From positions 107,070-171,069 of the forward strand of contig VTPC01000964.1 in assembly GCA_011009095.1 (NCBI GenBank): a stretch of 64,000 bases of DNA, read 5' to 3'. Positions within the stretch are counted from its first letter, which is position 1. Each line of letters begins with the position of its first letter. This document shows, one piece after another, positions 32,934 to 44,392 of this stretch. Both the position numbers and the translations under genes were made by a program. The notes beneath the pieces are model-generated. The model was not told where the DNA came from. It ran no database searches and saw only the letters and a program-made list of their open reading frames with translations. The DNA comes from Ignelater luminosus. Lineage: Eukaryota > Arthropoda > Insecta > Coleoptera > Elateridae.

Positions 32934-34990
32934 TCAATTAACCTCTTTAAATGTTTTAAGAGGAATCACGACAGGCTGATGGGCCAAGAAGATGTGACTT
33001 GAACAATAAGATTTTAATTTCTTTAAATGCTTGTGGTACGTTTGGATGCTAGCAGGTCTATAACTTGCTGTAATAAGCTGGGAAGATTCTTTGAATAGCA
33101 GAAACTTATTCATTGCCCATTCAGCAAAATCCCTTATTTGGAATAGCTTGTCCACTCTCGTGTTAAGCATCATCGTCAAGTCAGCTTGAAACAGTAACTT
33201 CCTTACGGCTCTTTTCATAGTTTGTATTCTGCGAGTAAGTCTATATACGGTGCAGTTTTCAGTTTTTTCTTAAAAACTTTTTCGTGGCCGCCCTTATTTG
33301 AGATGAGGTCCTCATGCTACCAGGCTACGCATATCGAAGTTTTGTTTTTCTATCCAGGCAATTACGTTTGAAGGTTTTGTAATCGCTCTTCTAAGATTGC
33401 TTTTCACAACCGCAGAAAACCCGCCAAAACAAATTGAAGTATTTAGGCGCATTCGTGTCCTCAAATTTTGAGCCTTTTGAGCCTCAAGCTTTTTAAATCA
33501 CAAACTAGCTTTTCGAATTATAGGTATTCAACGTTTTCAATTTTTAGACTTCTTTAACTACTTTCTGTACATTTATAGATCAGTCCAGAGATTCTCAGTT
33601 CTAAAAAGCGAGAGGAAAAAAAAAGTTTAGACACATCATGAAGAAATTAACCTTGTGATAACATCAGATGGTGGGTGGTCGCAACATGCATGTTACATGA
33701 ACTTGCTAATCATAGCTTGAGCTGCGAAATTGTTTTGCTGAGGAAATAAAGACCTGATGGAAATTTCTTTCGTTCGTATGTACTCGTGTAGGACACGTCT
33801 CACTTTAAGCTGTAAGGTCTTAAGCAGGACTCGACCTCTTACTTGGTTAGCAGCCTCGCGCCTTCCAAAACACATCTAACACCCACTGCAACACAAAACA
33901 GCTTCTCAAAAGCATTCATTGTATACATCCTTGTTGTTTCTTAAGCTGTTCTTTACCCTGGTAAAGGTAGTGCCTTGCAATCTTTTTATTGAAAGCACAA
34001 ACGATGTAGAAATAATCAAGAACGGTTTCTTTTGGAGATATTGAAGGATCATTAGAAGAGATTTCATGTAAATACCACTAATACTTAGAAGAAGGCCTAT
34101 GGGTATACTTATTAGTTGTCTTCTGACTCCGAAGGTTTAGAAAAAACAACTGCTGGCAAGAAAACTTTAGTCTACTCAAAAAAATCTATAACTAAGGCAA
34201 CAAGTTTGATTCGGTCAAGAAGGAAAGCCCCTGTTCAATACAACAAGTTTGAAGACAAACGTTTGAATGAAATATGGCCTTGCCTTTCCAAATCCGCTTC
34301 TGAGACCATAACTCTGTAGGTATCGTTTTGCAAATATGACGTCTTCAAGTGGTCATATAATGTACCGAAGAATTTTTATTTATAATTGTAATTAGCCAAA
34401 CTGAAGGTGATTTTCTCGAGAAACCTGCTGATATATCTATATCATTTGAATTATTCAAGAGAAACGGGGTCTGGTTAAGAGCGCAAAATTAAAATACACG
34501 CCCAATTTAGAACTGGTCTATTCAATAAAGAAATGATTAAAAATACATCTGTAATCCTCCCTTCATCTTAGACAACAATGTCCCAAACTCAGAAGGGCTA
34601 AAAGTCAATACTTATTGAATAACAACTACTGGATGGTTCATTTAGCATTATTGATGAAATTCATACATACAACACTGACAGTGAAACCAGAAACTCTATT
34701 TGAAAACATTTGAAGCAGATTTTATGGGTTGGTTAGGTTTCATTCTTCTCACAAAGTGGAAAATACTCAAAAGTGCCATTAAACTCACAAAAGATTGAAA
34801 TAAAAGAAATACTTACAGTTTTTAATAAACTGTAATTCATCGAGAATGCAGTTTTATTCTTCAGAAGTAAAGTGAAGAAAAAGACTTCCATTTTCCTGAA
34901 TATTATAGTAAAGTTGACACCTGTATGTGACCGACATGCTAGTTTTTTAAGTTTAGATGGTATTGCGGATGCTAAAAAACATTCTTGTTA
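32934..34990 (-). mobile_element. LINE copy 2, diverged duplicate of copy 1, lacking the RT
   Basis: This stretch aligns with copy 1 in order: 33360-33760 with 29870-30360 (sharing GAAAACCCKCCAAAA-type phrases and GAAGTAT), 33810-33990 with 31408-31530 (AAGGTCTTAAGCAGG, CTTGTTGTTTCTTAA), 34240-34340 with about 31700-31830, and 34480-34750 with 32140-32590. The minus strand shows likely ORF1-end and endonuclease-start pieces (VLLKTLQLKVRRVL...) and a linker (SSQLITASYRPASIQTYHKH), all with stops. It stops at about 32934 before RT. Because both copies share the upstream part only, this could be an independent insertion next to its relative or a segmental duplication. Confidence 0.55.
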
Positions 34991-36505
34991 TAGCAGTAAG
35001 CTCAAAATCACCTACTTAAAGAATCATATGAAATTTCCATAACCCCCCAAAAGTAATTCAATGCGCCAACGTAATTTAAAAAATTCTATGTAGGTACACA
35101 ATAGAAAGGTGACACTAATACATAAATAATATAAAAGAATTTGAAGCGACTCGCTTAAAATATCAAGAAAGTTAATGTACCACAGTGGGTTGTAGTATTA
35201 TTCCAGGAAAATTGGGTTTTCAAACAGATTGCTTTTTATATTACACAAACATTGAAACACCCACCATCTTTTAAATTAAGATTAGCTGTGGAACACAAAA
35301 AGTGTGATAAGTATGCAAAGCCAATGTTTCTTTGTTGAGGTGTACTTTATCAGGTTGAAAATATTTTTATTTAATTTAAACTTACATTTTCACGCTTCTC
35401 ACCACAAATAAAAATGTAATTTATGCATAAAAAATAAACAAAATGTTTATTTTGACGTGTGCAGATGTAGTTTTACAATTTGCCAATGGTAATGTTGAGC
35501 TGTGTAGTGTAACATGTAAATGAAAACTTTGAAGTTTCTATGCACCTCAATAAATAGAAGTTTTCAGTTGCAAAACACCAAAATATTTTGTGGTGGTTAA
35601 ACCCCTCCATAAAATAAACGATTGTACCTACCCGCATTATGATGAAAAATTTTTTATTCGAATTTTTTTCCGGTTCGGGTTTAATAAATTCTCCACTCCT
35701 GTCCAGTTTTGGGTATTTACATGATATACAGCATTTCATTTATCGTCTACAGAAAAGCGTTTTCGATGTCGACTAGGTAAAATGTATTAGAAAAAAAAAC
35801 ATACAGATAAGATTGGAATTCCCTGGAATTCTTTTAGGTTCATTCAATTAGTCAGTAGTAAATTACAAGTAAATCGGCACACAATCTCGCGCATCTGCGT
35901 GTCGAATTTGTGGGGTAACTTTTTATATCCTAAACTTTTCAAACGTAAAAAATTCCGAATATTTTAGGGCGCTCGCACGAACGACGCCAGTGTAAGATTA
36001 TTAACTTTTTCTTACATTTATAAGTAGTCTAATGAGGAAAAATACTTTTTGTGGAAATGAAAGTCAAATTGAAAGACTTTTTGCATAAGAAATCTAAAGT
36101 TCAAAAGTCTGTCTTACTTATGATAAAAGTACATAATTTATTAAGCATAAAAAGGAAAGAGACTTTTTGTTGGAAAATAAATGTCTAAAATTTGAAAGGA
36201 ACGATATAAAAACGCAAACCTTAATTAGATCCAATTACTAACAACCGACAGATGAAAGAATTTAAAAAGGAAAGTTTATTTTTATTGGAGGAATATTTGA
36301 AAGAATTCTAGCTTTTTTGAAAAACATGTCTTTTTACACGTTGTGCAATAGGTTGTATATTAACTGCAAAAAGGTACTAAATGAATTTAATCAATTAAGT
36401 ATTGTGATTGCATCTAAAATATTGTTGTAAATAAACCTTTCAATAATTGAAATTTATTTTTTTCTAAGAAGTTAATTCCTATAGAAAATATTCACCTTCG
36501 AAAAT
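34991..36505. other. Receptor intron, nothing recognised
   Basis: AT-rich. Phrases around GACTTTTTG recur several times at 36040-36180 without a clear period. The 88-codon minus frame at 35473-35739 has no known motif. Confidence 0.45.
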
Positions 36506-36507
36506 GG

Positions 36508-36580
36508 ATTGCCTGATGGCTCAGTTGGTAGAGTTTGGCACGGAGAGCTGATTGTCAGAGGTTCGAATTTTGCTTGGAGC
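36508..36580 (+). repeat. tRNA-like sequence, probable head of a tRNA-derived SINE
   Basis: TGGCTCAGTTGG at 36516-36527 matches the RNA polymerase III A-box consensus exactly, and GGTTCGAATTT about 40 bases on matches most of the B box. A D-arm (GCTC...GAGT) and a weak T-arm (CAGAG/TTTTG with wobble pairs) can be drawn. The acceptor ends do not pair and no sensible anticodon arm forms, so this is not a working tRNA. A SINE head or old tRNA pseudogene is the best reading. No second copy was seen in the window. Confidence 0.5.
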
Positions 36581-37826
36581 CGAATATCTTGTACTATAGG
36601 TATTAGCTTTTTTTAAAAAATTAAATATTAACCTGACACAAAGTTGCAGCAATTCATTCTTTGTCCCATGACTGTACATTTTGATCTAACCTGACTTACA
36701 AAGCAAAATTGATTTTCAAAAGTAAAAGCTCGTTATAACAATTTAAAGACTTGAAATCGCATAGCATCTGCAATCATAAACTAGACGAACTGAATTTCTA
36801 AAAGATCTTTGTTGGATGACACACAAAACAAAAGACAGAATACCATTTCAAACTTTTTGTGTTCCCTTCTTGTGCAATGTTTGCATATTCTTATTTTTAA
36901 ATAAAGTTAATGAATTTTATCCTTTATTGTATTATTAACAAAAAGAAACTTTCTATTGTAAAAAAATGTAATACTTGCACTATTATTAATAAACGCGTGT
37001 CCAAATAAAAATATTTATCGACATTTATTTTTTTTGGTATTAAAAATGATAAGAGACTTTTAACTTAATGTAACCAGATAAACGATGGTAATTTGCACAA
37101 TGAAAAATTTACTTAATTAAAAACAAGAATTAATTAATATCCCTAAAAATATGTATTCACAAATGTATATAAACGTCAGACTAAACATTTGATAAATTGA
37201 TTTTCGAGGATTTAATTAAAACAAATTCATATTCATCCCGTAACAAAAAAAAAAACGTAAGTGTATATCAGCACCAATTCACTTGATTGAAACAATGGTG
37301 AACGAAAAATAATATCCCATTCTGTATTTTCATGTAAAGTAAAATCTCAGTTTATTATTATATTCGAAAATATTTAATTTGTTCAAATTTAAATAGAGAT
37401 ACGGGGTTTGTAAAGTTTGCTGAATACTAATGAGATTTTAAATAATTTACGAAAACAAAATACCTTTGATGTGAAGTTTTAGTTTGTGCTCACTGTGTTA
37501 ACATCTGTGTGGTAGATGTAAAATTTTACCCTTATTATGTACTTTTTGTTGAAAACGTTATTCTGCTGAACTGTTGCGCATTTCTGCTTCACATGGTATT
37601 CAAACCTTCAATTGTTAGCTGTTACATAATCATTAAATATTCAGTAATTTAACAAAATAAAATATTTCACTTAATTAATTAACTTTACTAAAAATTAAGA
37701 AGTAAATTCGTGTAGAGTTTAAAATACTATTACAAGTTGTATAATTTCATCAGTATTTAAATTTTAGTTAAGTTCTTCATTTGATAAACAAATGTTTTAG
37801 TCTTAGCTTCTATGCTCGACTATTTA
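36581..37826. other. Receptor intron, nothing recognised
   Basis: Very AT-rich with A-runs and T-runs; no coding similarity. The first part may be the tail of the SINE candidate. Confidence 0.45.
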
Positions 37827-37958
37827 CAGGGTGGTCCATTCGGTAGCGGAATTTTAAAATTGCCGCCATTCGCAAACCACTCAACCGATTGACGTCATTT
37901 TTTGTAGGCATACTCACAAAGGTCTGGAGTTTTGTTGACAAGTGTTTTGATCACAATA

Positions 37959-39126
37959 ATGGCGACCTCAAAGACAACCTATTCGTTGGAACAAAGAGTG
38001 ACATTGGTACGGCTCTGGTACCAAAATGGACAGAGTCCGGCGGCAACACTGAGAGCCTTCAGGACCGAGGTGGACAGACATTCGACCCTTAAAGCGGAAA
38101 CCATCTCAAAGTAAGTAGTTAAAAATCTAGGCAAAAATTAAATTTTTGCTCAATATTTTTAAAATTAATTAATTGATTTCTTACAAAAACAACAATAGAT
38201 TGATGGCCAAGTTTGAGAGGACCGGAAGTGTGTTGGATGACAAGGCAGGAATGGCCACCAAAGAGTTCACTGTCCGAACAGAAGAGAATGTGAAGCGCGT
38301 CAAACAGCACTTCGAAGAAGAGGCCGGTCCGTCGACACGAAGAGCCGCACAGATATTGGACATTTCGAAATCCAGTGCTCTAAGGATCCTCCATCAGGAC
38401 CTGGAGTGATTCGCGTATAAGATACAGATTGTGCAAGCTCTGAGCCTTCGAAGTGTGACTCAAAGATTCGATTTCGCCAATGAAGTTCTCGACCGCATCG
38501 AGAATGACAAAATGGATGTAAAGATGATTCACTTCACTGATGAATGCCATTTCCATCTCAACAGCTATGTTAACAAACAGAATTATCGTCATTTCACTGC
38601 TACGATCCCACTCCACTCTCAGCGAGTAACTGTCTGGTGTTTTGTGACTGCCAAAAAGATATTCGGTCCTATATTCTTGGACACCAATGTAACTGCAGTT
38701 GCCTATAAGGACCAAATTCTGAAGGAATTCATCAAAAAGGCCAGGCTCAATCGGATGGTCAACAATTATTGGTTTCAACAGGACGGTGCGAGACCTCATC
38801 GAACCCAGGAAGTTTTCGACTGTCTCAAGGAAGAGTTCGGAGAGAGAATCATTGGATTAGATGCCCCCCAAAAGACCGGAGGAAGCATAGACTGGCCACC
38901 CTATTCTCCCGATCTCAATGTCTGCGATTTCTTTCTCTGAGGTTATATCAAGGATAGAGTCTACAAGAACAACCCTAAGACTATAGAAGAGCTCAAAAAG
39001 AACATCACAGACGTCATCAAAGGCATTACACGCGAAGTTCTGAAGAGGTCAACCGAGGCCTTCGAAACAAGACTCTGCCACATTGAGACCAGCGAGGGTT
39101 CACACTTCGAAAACTTAATTCACTAA
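37959..39126 (+). pseudogene. mariner transposase, two exons, two stop codons, D47D spacing
   Basis: Exon 1 is 37959-38110 (MATSKTTYSLEQRVTLV...ETISK) and exon 2 is 38199-39126 (LMAKFERTGSVLDDK...HFENLIH). Between them lie 88 bases beginning GTAAGT and ending AG. Removing them rejoins codon AA|A and continues the frame exactly where relatives run on without a gap. Catalytic residues: FTDECHFHL, WFQQDGARPHR, SPDLNVCDFFL; 47 residues separate the second and third Asp. The DNA-binding part includes STRRAAQILDISKSSALRIL. TGA stops occur at 38408-38410 (after HQDLE) and 38938-38940 (in place of the Trp of CDFFLWG). Otherwise the 359-codon frame is open, so inactivation looks recent. The start is the Met that fits family N-termini. 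Confidence 0.88.
38111..38198 (+). other. Putative spliceosomal intron in a mariner transposase
   Basis: Eighty-eight bases with donor GTAAGT at 38111-38116 and acceptor AATAG ending at 38198. They contain stops in the transposase frame, are more AT-rich than the flanking exons, and when removed restore the frame across ETISK/LMAKF. Most mariner transposase genes are intronless. The alternative is an AT-rich insertion that only looks like an intron. Confidence 0.7.
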
Positions 39127-39231
39127 ACCCCAAACATTTATCTTCAGAATAAAAAAAGAATTTTATTTTTATCTCTTGTAGTTTTTTTATAATCGATTTT
39201 TCAAAATTCCGCTACCGAATGGACCACCCAG

Positions 39232-40489
39232 TATAATGTAACATTAATGAATACTGCTGCGCAAGTTGCCATGTGTGCACAGCAGGTACGTTATCATGAT
39301 GCACTTTCATACAATTCCGTTGCAAAACTCAGTATTTCAATTCCTTATTGATTGTATAACCTAGTGGTGGGTATTTACGAGGCACAATTTTCTTATGATA
39401 AAGAAAACCAACCAACATTGCTAAGGCCCTGGCCTGTTTTTTGAGATCTCGGAGGATTTGGGATCTTCCACAAAAATACCTAGGGTAACGAACTTATTAT
39501 GGAGATTATTAATGTCAAGTTCTTTTAGTAAGTGGTTCCCAACTAAAAATCAAGAGGATTTGGGTGGAGTGGTTTACAGAACCTGCACTTCTAATTTATC
39601 GTTCAGCGTAAGCGATGTCAAGAAATTTTCTTGCCAACTACGTCTTCTAAATTTTAGTGGTATATCCTCAGCAAGTTTAGCAAGTCACTTAGATCCATCA
39701 ATCCCCCTGGTAACACCATATATCTAATTCAACAATAATCAACAATCCCTGCCCAAGCGTTTATAAAAAAAGTGACTTGATTAATAGTTTAGACTATATC
39801 ATGTGGATTCTCTATAATTTCAGATTATGACGCTGAAAGGCGTAAGAGAAGATATTCTCCATATCCATAGAACAAGAATTTATAATAAAGAGGAGAGGAG
39901 AAGTCTGCTTCAGAAAGAGAGCGGATGGCCGAGTAGTAATGGCATTTGCTTTACAGAGTACGAGTATAGTGGGGATTTCTAACGATAATTAAGCTCTTAC
40001 GCACGTTAACCTTTCAAAACAACGATCAAAGATCTGTTTCAAGTAGTTAACCAACAAAGTGTATTTGTACAGACTCTTCTCTTGCCACATCAACATCTGG
40101 TGGTGTCGTTAATCTCTAAATAACAAAAAGACCTATCGAGGCGGTTTCCATTATTTTCCAGGAAGGGACAAAGTACTTGTTGTGTAGCCTTCTCAAGTAC
40201 CAGATTAACATATGTGGTAGACATTAATCCTTGACAACAAGCTATAAGCTACCAAAGTGGTTTTCAGTGAAACTGTCAAGGCGAACAAGGTAATTGTTGC
40301 ATGAGGCAAAAGGATGCATATAAAAAGGGTCTATAAAAACCTAGTTGCTAGATGCATTAATCGTCCCTACTACTACTACTACTTTCTCCAGCAGTGTGGA
40401 TAAATCATTTCAACGATCTACATAATATACTGCCCTAAAAATAATGATATTAAAAACAATAAGCCAAATGAAGACTCTTCATTAAAGAG
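39232..40489. other. Receptor intron; one short CTA microsatellite
   Basis: No gene recognised. The 89-codon frame at 39458-39727 has no known motif. A tRNA-like phrase at about 39928-39950 (GGATGGCCGAGTAGTAATGG) lacks a B box. CTA repeats lie at 40367-40383. Confidence 0.45.
40367..40383. repeat. CTA microsatellite
   Basis: About five and a half perfect copies of CTA. Confidence 0.9.
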
Positions 40490-41650
40490 TTACACTCAAC
40501 CGAAAAAATCCCTTTGGAAAATGTAAGAAAGTTAGTTGCAAACTACAAAACAGAAAAGTACCTGATATCAACAAATCCAAGCATGAATCTGTAAAATATG
40601 AGACGAACCATTAGCAAAACTGTTGAAGACATATGATGCAACCGCAATGAAAATTGAGCACCTCAGTCCCTTGATCCAATTCAAACATGATAACACAGTT
40701 CTGAAACATTCAACATAGATTTTATCAAAGTTTATCAAATCAGACAGGTAAGGCAAGTAGGAATATCTGAAGAGTGACAGAAATTCAGAAGTAACAGTCC
40801 GCCAGATAATTTAAAAATTCATTGATCTCAATAAACCAATATTCGTATCTTTCTCAGACATTTGACAGGGTAGATCTGAAAGATACTGTAAGTATTCTAT
40901 GGCCAAAACAAATAGATCCTACCTAAATAAAATTTATAGAAAAATAAATACGGGTAACACAACGAACATCAAAACAGGAAACGGACTTAGTGAACAAACT
41001 CTAGTGACCTCAGGTAATTTGTCAAGTAGACAATCCAAACCAGGAGTTGGCAAATCTAAACCTCTCTTAAGCAGAGATTCAACAAAACAATCTATTTAGT
41101 TTTGACATTTTGTACTAAGACTTTGGCCCCAGGCGCTCGACACTGCTTTAAAACCAGTTCTATTCAAATATCAGCAAAGGTACCGATTAGGAAGCAACAA
41201 GATAAAGATTCTATGGTATGCAGAAGATGCCGTTTGTTCTCATATCAGAAAACGACAGCAAATTACATATAATACTCCACAAGCTTAATTAGCTAGGTAA
41301 CCGATATACTAACATACAGATTTTACATTCGGTGAATATTAACTTATGAAGTCGAAACTTCTAGGGCTAAAAATATTGCAGGATCATCTTACATGAGATT
41401 AAGAGCAGTTAAACTATAAAGTCAGAAACGATGGGCCAATTCATGAACACAGGCACTAAAGAACGTTAGATATTACAAAGCTAAGAAGAAAAAAGGTTTT
41501 ATTAATCTTGCCAAAGATTATAAAGGCTGTTTATCTCACACCTTGTAAAAGAAGCATTGCCGATAAATAAAACGTAAGATAAAGATCGAGACTTGTTGGC
41601 ACATTTCTGTGACATCCAAATATAAAAATCTTCTTATGGAAAGATACTTA
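40490..41650 (+). mobile_element. Highly decayed non-LTR retrotransposon RT remnant
   Basis: Scattered pieces in different frames line up with a LINE reverse transcriptase: EEWQKFRSN-like sequence with a stop near 40770 ('GFRs.rst.dniF'), FSQTFDRVDLKDTVSIL (about 40845-40900, like 'fvDfekAFDRV.l.dv...L'), SYLNKIYRKINTGNTTNIKT and GNGLSEQTLVTSG (40920-41020, motif B side), then KIKILWYAEDAVC (about 41205-41245, catalytic YADD changed to YAED). Frames are broken throughout. Clade not assigned; it resembles RTE/craniofacial-protein-2-type elements common in insects. Confidence 0.5.
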
Positions 41651-41839
41651 GTCTGGTTCTGTAAATCTTTGAGCCAAATAATACAAAGGATGTATTAACC
41701 AGCAAAATTTCAAAATACGCCAAATAGTCCTGATCTATTCCTTCAGCTAAAGTCGGTCATGTAGGACATTGTCTAGGAAGCCTTCTATTTTGTTAAATAC
41801 TTTTTCATTCAAATCAAACGTGCGTGTTGTGGGCGATCT
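41651..41839. other. Spacer, nothing recognised
   Basis: Short AT-rich interval between the LINE remnant and a duplicated block. Confidence 0.4.
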
Positions 41840-43400
41840 GTCACGATCTCCTTTAAAAATTAGGAGATCCTGTCGGTTTCGAACTAGCTTTTTCAAACAC
41901 CATCTTTTTGAATATTTTTGACGCCATCTTGGGTAAGCACATTTTGTTCAGGTATTACCAATTTCAAAAGCTCTTTCAAGTTTCAGTTTCAGTTAATATT
42001 TAGCAAACAGTAAGAACGAAAATCTTTGATTGACATTTCCCAAAATCTCTTTGCATTCTCGCTATTCAATAAATGAGATTCCACAAATTTGAAACCTGAG
42101 CACGACTTACTTGTTTGAGCATTTTCTGTAAATGATTGAAAAGCAAACTATCTAATAATCTTCAAAATTAACTTATGTTTTATATGAATTCTATGCAGGA
42201 GATATGTGAAGAGAGCATTTAAATCAGGTTGCCTTTCTGTCCAAAGCAATTTAACCGAGCAACTGTCTTTTGGGATGCCTGTGCTGTTGGAGACTAACGA
42301 AACTTCGCCCGTGTTTGTTTTAAAAGTGCTTTTTGGCTGGAAATAGATAGAGATAGTAGAAAACCAGCAACAAGATCTAAATCCATGTCAGGTTCTCCCA
42401 ATCTACTTTCAACGGCAAGTTTTCTGCCTTATCGAATTTGAAAGTCTTTTTGTATTCGATTTATGTATATTTCATAAACAGAATTTTCTAGGTAATCTTG
42501 GAAGAAGGTTATCGAAGTTAGGGCAAGAATTATAATTAAATCAAAATTGTTGCGGCCAAATGACAATGAATTATTAGTCGTCTTTGGAATACAACCACCG
42601 AATACTGATTCAAAAAGGATTTGATCATAAATTCTTTCATTCATTTTGTTTAATACGATCCATTCTGTAAAACTGTTTAAATTTCTGGATTTTTTCCCTT
42701 TTTTTTAAAAATGTTTTGGAGAAGAAGGATACTAAGATCTGGCAAGCTTAAGATGTTCAATTGTCAACATTGATATGAAAGAAAATAAATTCAACAAAAC
42801 ATTTTGCATCCCCCTGGAAAAATTACCATGCCAGTGTCAATGCAAATGGTCGTATGATCTACTCTTTCAATCAAAATCAATAGATTAGATCTTTATCGAG
42901 GAGATTACTCTGCTTTGTAAAGTATCATTTTCTCCAAATCATGCATGCTGCATTGATCTGTCAAGATCTCCTATTGAAGTTTCAAAAGGTTTTGTTTTCT
43001 TCAAAGAGATTATACCTTTGATTTCTTCCCTGACAGGCGACGATTTTGCATTCCAAAGATGAATATTTCTGAATGCTTTTGATTCCATTTTGGGTAAGTA
43101 CTTTCCGATTATTGATTAATTTCAAAGATTCCTCTAAATATAAGTTCCAGTTAACATTCTAATAAGAATAGAAAATTTTGATTTTGATTCAAATGCGAAT
43201 GAGTCTGTAATCTTCCAAGCTCTTGAGTAGAATCTAGTTCCATCCCTATCTATCTAGTCATCTTCAAAACTAACCTGCATTATATACAAATTTTATTATA
43301 GAATGGTTGTAGAAGGTTGGTTATCAATTCAGGAGCGTTTTGGTGGAACCAAGACGTGCCAAAAACACATTGGGGGTTTTCTTTTGGAAATGGTATCTTC
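41840..43400. repeat. Two diverged direct copies of an unidentified repeat
   Basis: The block at about 41840-42320 aligns with about 42930-43400. Shared landmarks include GGGTAAG (41932 and about 43092), TTCAGTTAA/CCAGTTAAC, AAGAACGAAAATCTTTGAT versus TAAGAATAGAAAATTTTGAT, and AATCTTCAAAATTAAC versus CATCTTCAAAACTAAC (about 42153 and 43256). The offset is about 1.1 kb. Between them lies a 71-codon minus frame (42429-42644) of unknown nature. No coding family was recognised. Confidence 0.5.
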
Positions 43401-43861
43401 TAAAGAGTATGTAAAAGCCGAAGCTTTTTACTTATAAATCCTGGATGGTTAGTAAAATTTTATATTAATAGTTTTTGGCAAGTATGTGAGCCATGCACTA
43501 TTCAAGTATTAACAAGCATAATGATGGTGATCTCAAATAGCTCTAATCAACCAACAATACGGTACTTGATTTACAAATCAAAGCAAGGTAAGATTTGAGT
43601 GAAAACCATCACTTGTTCCAGAAACTGGAATTTAATTTATATGTACGCGAAAATGACTTGATACGTCTTGAATCAAGTCAAGTCAAAGATTGAGCCTGAA
43701 TGAACCACCCAGATGCAAACCAGTAGATACCCCCCCTGTCTGCAGCGAGGAACAAACAAACTTTTTTGTTTCAATATGGACATCATGCTACACCTCGTTG
43801 TGAACAAGGAGGTTCGACAGATTAGCAAGGCATATTCTACTTGGTACAAAGTAAATTATTA
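43401..43861. other. Receptor intron, nothing recognised
   Basis: No coding similarity or repeats beyond short phrases. Confidence 0.4.
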
Positions 43862-44045
43862 TACAGGATATCCCATAAAACACGAAACACCAGGTTTCCT
43901 CTTTTGTTCTACTTTCGCATTCGTTTGAAGTATTTTGTAGTCATTTGTATTATACATTGACTGGCTCTCATCTAGAACTAGTGAGTGCACGGATGGAAGA
44001 AAAAGAGGAAACATGAATGAAACTTGTTTTCTGTGACATCCTGTA
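43862..44045. mobile_element. TA-flanked MITE, 184 bp
   Basis: Begins TACAGGATATCCC and ends GACATCCTGTA. Reverse-complementing the right end reproduces the left end for about 45 bases with mismatches, including AAAAC and GTTTCCTCTTTT. TA lies on both sides (43860-43861 and 44046-44047). The pattern fits a Tc1/mariner-type MITE. It lies about 170 bases from the splice donor of a receptor exon. Confidence 0.65.
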
Positions 44046-44217
44046 TATGTCGTAGAAATGGAAAAATCTTGTTGATCAAATATTTGTATACTGACAAGAA
44101 ACCAAAGTTTAGAATTATAATGAACTTCTTTAAAGTTCAAATACAGCATTTAAAGGAGATTTAAGCTCTTTCATTAATTAAAAAAAATTAATAACTAATA
44201 TTGAACATTAAACTTAC

Positions 44218-44392
44218 CGAATAGCATAGGCAAAAGCCATAACGGCATCTGAAACGAATTGCAGTTGGTTTTCAAACACCGTATTTTGACGGGTGAGTTT
44301 TTCTTTTCCCGTACAAAGATGGGTATACTTCTGATTGTAAGGTGTTCTAGAACTGTTTGGATAGCGACACTGGAAGTGATCCTCCCAAAATT
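44218..44392 (-). CDS. mGluR: Metabotropic glutamate receptor exon (ligand-binding domain)
   Basis: This 175-bp exon encodes FWEDHFQCRYPNSSRTPYN, QKYTHLCTGKEKLTRQNTVF and ENQLQFVSDAVMAFAYAIR. These match the mGluR pattern 'eFWe..F.C....(...)C.g.E.l......ye...qFV.DAVyA.A.Al'. Two conserved cysteines and one N-glycosylation sequon (NSS) are visible. On the minus strand a TTTTGCAG acceptor precedes 44392 and the donor GTAAGT follows 44218. The exon opens with AA completing a Glu or Lys codon and ends with CG, which joins T from the exon at 16880 to make Arg: AYAIRDMHKDLC. The next intron is 27,337 bp and carries most of the mobile elements described here. Upstream exons were not found to 64000. 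Confidence 0.93.

Larger units (their letters stand above)
37827..39231 (+). mobile_element. mariner-family element with an intron-containing transposase, 1405 bp
   Basis: Terminal inverted repeats of 29 bp (37827-37855, beginning CAGGGTGGTCCATTCGG, and 39203-39231) differ at one base. TA duplications flank it at 37825-37826 and 39232-39233. The interior is a transposase gene related to, but distinct from, the DD41D element in this window. Clean ends with only two stop codons inside suggest moderate age. Confidence 0.92.

Noticed and set aside
39928-39990. tRNA-like phrase GGATGGCCGAGTAGTAATGG
   Set aside because: Resembles an A box only; no B box at the right distance and no cloverleaf.
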